Shown here piece after piece: positions 46,523 to 49,649 of a DNA stretch of 49,649 nt. The stretch is from NCBI GenBank assembly GCA_016931785.1, contig JAFGED010000202.1, positions 1-49,649 on the forward strand, written 5' to 3'. Each line of letters opens with the position of its first letter. Within the stretch, counting starts at the first letter, position 1. The notes under the pieces are model-generated. The model was not told the origin of the DNA, made no database searches, and saw only the letters and a program-made list of their open reading frames with translations. The position numbers and the translations under genes were made by a program. The stretch comes from Anaerolineae bacterium (GTDB lineage Bacteria; Chloroflexota; Anaerolineae; B4-G1).

Positions 46523-47638
46523 CGCCAGAGAGAGAATCCACAACAGGCTGTAGTTGAGCACGCGCCCGCTGCGCCGCCATCCGCCGTACAGCACCATACT
46601 GTGCACCAGCCCGATCGAGAGACGCGTCGCGCCCGAAAGCTCGCGGTACGTCGAGTAGGGCAGCACGATCATCAGCAGAGCGTTCCCCAGCAGCATGAAC
46701 GCCAGCGGGTGCCACCGGCGCCGCCACAGCTCGCGCGCGCCCAGAATGACGGCAGCCAGCGACGGCACGACGGCCAGCGGCCCCATGATCAGCAGCCTGC
46801 CCAGCAGCAGATTCACGTCATCGCTGCCAGGCGCCATCAAGCCCCCAAAGGGGATCAGCGAGAAACTGGTCGTCGCCGCCCCGCCCGAGGCCAGGCCCAC
46901 CGATCCGAACCAACGATACAACAAAAGCCTGTAGGCGATAAAGGGCACGCCGTTCACCAGCAGCAGCCTTCCCACCTGCCTCCACTTTTTCCCCAGCACG
47001 TATGCCGCCAGGAACGCCCCGACGGCCAGTAGCGCCGTCTCTTTGGCAAACACGGCCAGCATCAGCATCGCGGCGCCGAGCCAGCTCCGCTCCTGCACGT
47101 AGAACCACATCCCCAGCAGGATCAGCGCGCAGGAGAGCGGCTCGTTGGTATCGAGGCGCAGCGCGATCAGCAAGCCGGCGTAGAGCCCGCACGGCAATGC
47201 GTACCAGGCGCTGACGCCATACCACGTCAGTATCCTTCCCGCGGCATAGGCGCACAAGCCAATAGAGACAAGGTTGACCAAGATGAGCGTGCAGGGGATC
47301 CAACCGGGTTGCCCCAATGCCGCCCAACGGGCCAGGAGGGGGTACAGCACACGCTGGTAGCGATAGGCCGGGTTATCCGTGTAGCGCCAGCCTTCCAGCG
47401 GGTCCAGAGCGATCTGATAGCTGTACTGGCCGTCGTACCCCCACTCGCCATGGGGGTCGCCTTCGGCAAAATAAGAGCCGAGGAGCACGAACCGCATCGG
47501 GTCCCATTCCTCGGCTCCCAGCGCGATCAGGACGTAGCACACGCACACGACAGCCGTCACCAGCGTCACGCCCCAAACGCCGCGCAGCCGTCTCAATGCG
47601 CCCGCTATGTCGTCCCAAGGTCGGCTGTTCCTTTGCAT
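46496..47638 (-). CDS. Multi-TM membrane protein of unknown function
   Basis: 'GEWGYDGQYSYQIALDPLEGWRYTDNPAYRYQRVLYPLLARWAALG'; 3' end overlaps the convergent gene by 27 bp. Confidence 0.75.
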   Translation of the reverse strand: MQRNSRPWDDIAGALRRLRGVWGVTLVTAVVCVCYVLIALGAEEWDPMRFVLLGSYFAEGDPHGEWGYDGQYSYQIALDPLEGWRYTDNPAYRYQRVLYPLLARWAALGQPGWIPCTLILVNLVSIGLCAYAAGRILTWYGVSAWYALPCGLYAGLLIALRLDTNEPLSCALILLGMWFYVQERSWLGAAMLMLAVFAKETALLAVGAFLAAYVLGKKWRQVGRLLLVNGVPFIAYRLLLYRWFGSVGLASGGAATTSFSLIPFGGLMAPGSDDVNLLLGRLLIMGPLAVVPSLAAVILGARELWRRRWHPLAFMLLGNALLMIVLPYSTYRELSGATRLSIGLVHSMVLYGGWRRSGRVLNYSLLWILSLALLAFFVHI

Positions 47639-47686
47639 ATACGGTGGAAAAAGTGACGATCGCTAGATGCGCTGGATGGAGCACGC

Positions 47687-48409
47687 CTACTTAATCGGTG
47701 ACTTGCGGGGCATGCCGGGCCGGCGGGGGTATTTATCCGGCGTCGCAGCCAGTTTGTCCAACACCACCAGGTAGCGCGTCTCGGCCAAACCGCGCAGCTC
47801 CACCGGCACCAACTGGCGCACCCGTCCTCCCAAGGTCGTGATGGCCGTCTCGGCGGTCTGCACCTCCGCAGCAGCGCCCTCCCCCTTCTGCGCCAACGCC
47901 GCCCCGCCCACGCGCACCAGCGGCAGGAGGTACTCTGCCAGCGTGGGCATCTCTGCCACGGCGCGGGCCAACGCCCAGTCATACCGCTCCCGGCGAGAGG
48001 AATCGCGTCCCAGCGCCTCTGCCCGCCCGTGCACGATCTCGACCTCCTCGAGCCCCAGCACGCGCACGATGTGCTCCAGAAAAGTCACCTTCTTGCGCGT
48101 CGCCTCCAGCAGCGTCAAGCGCATCCCCGGACAGACGACCTTGAGCACCAAGCCGGGGAAACCCGCCCCCGTGCCCACGTCGACCACGCGCGCCCCGGCG
48201 GCTAGCTCTTTGCGGGGCAGGGCCTTGAGACAGGAGAGGGAATCGAGAAAGTGGCGCACCAGCACCCCCTCCCAGTCGGTGATGGCGGTCAAATTAAAGC
48301 GCCGATTCCAGTCTACCAGCTCCCGATAGCAGGTCTCGAAAGCGGCCAGGTGGCTATCGGCGAGCGTGACCCCCAGTTCCCGAGTACCCGCGACCAGCGA
48401 TTCCATCAC
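47687..48409 (-). CDS. rsmG: 16S rRNA (guanine527-N7)-methyltransferase RsmG
   Basis: 'NLTAITDWEGVLVRHFLDSLSCLKAL', 'VVDVGTGAGFPGLVLKVVCPGMRLTLLEATRKKVTFLEHIV'. Confidence 0.95.
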   Translation of the reverse strand: MMESLVAGTRELGVTLADSHLAAFETCYRELVDWNRRFNLTAITDWEGVLVRHFLDSLSCLKALPRKELAAGARVVDVGTGAGFPGLVLKVVCPGMRLTLLEATRKKVTFLEHIVRVLGLEEVEIVHGRAEALGRDSSRRERYDWALARAVAEMPTLAEYLLPLVRVGGAALAQKGEGAAAEVQTAETAITTLGGRVRQLVPVELRGLAETRYLVVLDKLAATPDKYPRRPGMPRKSPIK

Positions 48410-48411
48410 GC

Positions 48412-49548
48412 CTATCCTATGCGACGCTCGCTCTCGGCATCAAAGAAATAGAGTTGATCGGCGGGAAAGACGACCGACACCTCGGCTCCGATATCCAGCG
48501 CGGGATCGAGCGGCCCACTCGCCGCGCAGGCAAACGTCCCCGTGCGGACGTACACGGTCTGCAGGCGATGCCCAAAATCCGGCTCGACGATCTCCACCAC
48601 GCCGCGCAGGTGAATGCCTTCCGGCACAGGACGGCCGCCATACGCCAGGCTGGCCGCCTCGGGGCGCACGCCAAGGATCAGCTTTTGCCCCGCGCCGCAC
48701 CGCGCCCTGACCTCATCTGGCAAGGGGACGGCTATTCCCTCGAAGCGAAGCTCGCCATCGACGACCGTGCCGCCAGCGAACAGATTCATCGGGCGAGCGC
48801 CCAGGAAGCTGGCGACAAAGGCGTTAGCCGGATTTTGCCAGACCTCCTGGTACGGCCCCACCTGCTCAATCTTGCCCGCGCGCATGATGGCGATCTGGTC
48901 ACCAAGAGCGATGGCCTCTGCCTGGTCGTGCGTGACGTACAATGAGGTGATCTGAAAGCGGTGCAGCAATCGCTTGATCTCGACCCGGGTCTGAACGCGC
49001 AGCTTGGCATCCAGGTTCGAAAGCGGCTCGTCGAAGAGAAAGAGACGCGGCCTGCGCACGATCGCGCGGGCGATGGCCACCCGCTGCCGCTCCCCGCCGG
49101 AGAGCGTGCCCGGCTTGCGCTTTAGCAGCTCCTTGAACCCGATCCCCATCATCTCCGAGGTGATGCGGATGCGCTCCGCTTCTTCCTCGGCCGGCGCCTT
49201 GTGCATCCTGAAGAAAAAGCTCAGGTTCTCCTGGCTTTTGAAGTGAGGGTACAGCGCGTAATTCTGAAACACCATGCCGATGTAGCGGTCGCCCGGGGGC
49301 ACCTCCATCATATCCACGTCGTCGTAAAAGACACGCCCGGTAAAATCCGTCTCCAATCCGGCAGCCACGCGCAGGAGCGTCGACTTGCCACAGCCCGAAG
49401 GCCCGACGACGGCAATCGTCTGCCCGTCGGGGACGGTCAAATTCAGGTGATCGAGGGCTGTCACGGGGTCCTGGGAGGCGAACGAATCGCCCACTTTTCG
49501 AGGGGCGCGAAAGTTCTTGGTGACGTCTTCCAATCGGATTGTGGCCAT
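48412..49548 (-). CDS. ABC transporter ATP-binding protein, UgpC/MalK/MsmX type
   Basis: Walker A 'GPSGCGKSTLL', 'LSGGERQRVAIARAIVRRPRLFLFDEPLSNLDAKLR', C-terminal TOBE-like region; SD 'TTGAGGAAC' before ATG at 49548. Confidence 0.93.
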   Translation of the reverse strand: MATIRLEDVTKNFRAPRKVGDSFASQDPVTALDHLNLTVPDGQTIAVVGPSGCGKSTLLRVAAGLETDFTGRVFYDDVDMMEVPPGDRYIGMVFQNYALYPHFKSQENLSFFFRMHKAPAEEEAERIRITSEMMGIGFKELLKRKPGTLSGGERQRVAIARAIVRRPRLFLFDEPLSNLDAKLRVQTRVEIKRLLHRFQITSLYVTHDQAEAIALGDQIAIMRAGKIEQVGPYQEVWQNPANAFVASFLGARPMNLFAGGTVVDGELRFEGIAVPLPDEVRARCGAGQKLILGVRPEAASLAYGGRPVPEGIHLRGVVEIVEPDFGHRLQTVYVRTGTFACAASGPLDPALDIGAEVSVVFPADQLYFFDAESERRIG

Positions 49549-49562
49549 TGAGTTCCTCAAAC

Positions 49563-49649
49563 GTAACTACTCAGGCTATTCGCCTGAGCAGTCTCCCTCG
49601 CTCGAAAAGGGGAGAGATGGGGGGTTTGGAGAGCGGCTTCGCCGCTCTC
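49563..49649. mobile_element. Second copy of the GTAACTACTCAG MITE-like element (truncated by window end)
   Basis: GTAACTACTCAGGCTATTCGCCTGAGCAGTCTCCCTCGCTCGAAAAGGGGAG... matches 2120-2165 at ~43/46 positions, then enters a hairpin 'gagagcggcttcgccgctctc'. Confidence 0.8.

Overview
The window looks like a chromosomal segment of a Chloroflexota-like bacterium (inference from gene content and repeat style; not tested). From left to right it holds the lysS 3' end, a secreted repeat protein, a purine nucleoside phosphorylase / PH-SHOCT / xerD cluster, a beta-propeller protein, and an unannotated Flp-type pilin with its own promoter and terminator next to a NarL/DegU-type two-component system. From about 9.5 to 46.5 kb there is a very large island of integral-membrane GT-C-like glycosyltransferases (GT39-like, GT87/DUF2029-like, DUF2079, YfhO-like) with asnB and a methyltransferase. 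Most genes in the island are joined by 1-4 bp stop/start overlaps. rsmG and a UgpC/MalK-type ABC ATPase close the window. The most interesting signal is a set of repeat families that the gene calls do not explain: (1) a composite palindromic element in four copies, two of them inserted in the same reading phase inside membrane-protein genes, so that they are translated (similar to Rickettsia palindromic elements); a paralog in the window provides an empty site; (2) a MITE-like element with perfect 12-bp TIRs, an 8-bp flanking duplication and a 32-bp hairpin core, with a second copy cut by the window end; (3) degenerate heptamer (7-bp) arrays, short palindromes and a 24-bp dispersed-repeat-like insert, all in frame inside GT genes; (4) a ~95-100 bp family with GGGGCATTT-like inverted ends; (5) a truncated DUF2079 pseudogene marking decay of a duplicate. 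All of this was read by eye. Homology names come from motif recognition, not database searches.
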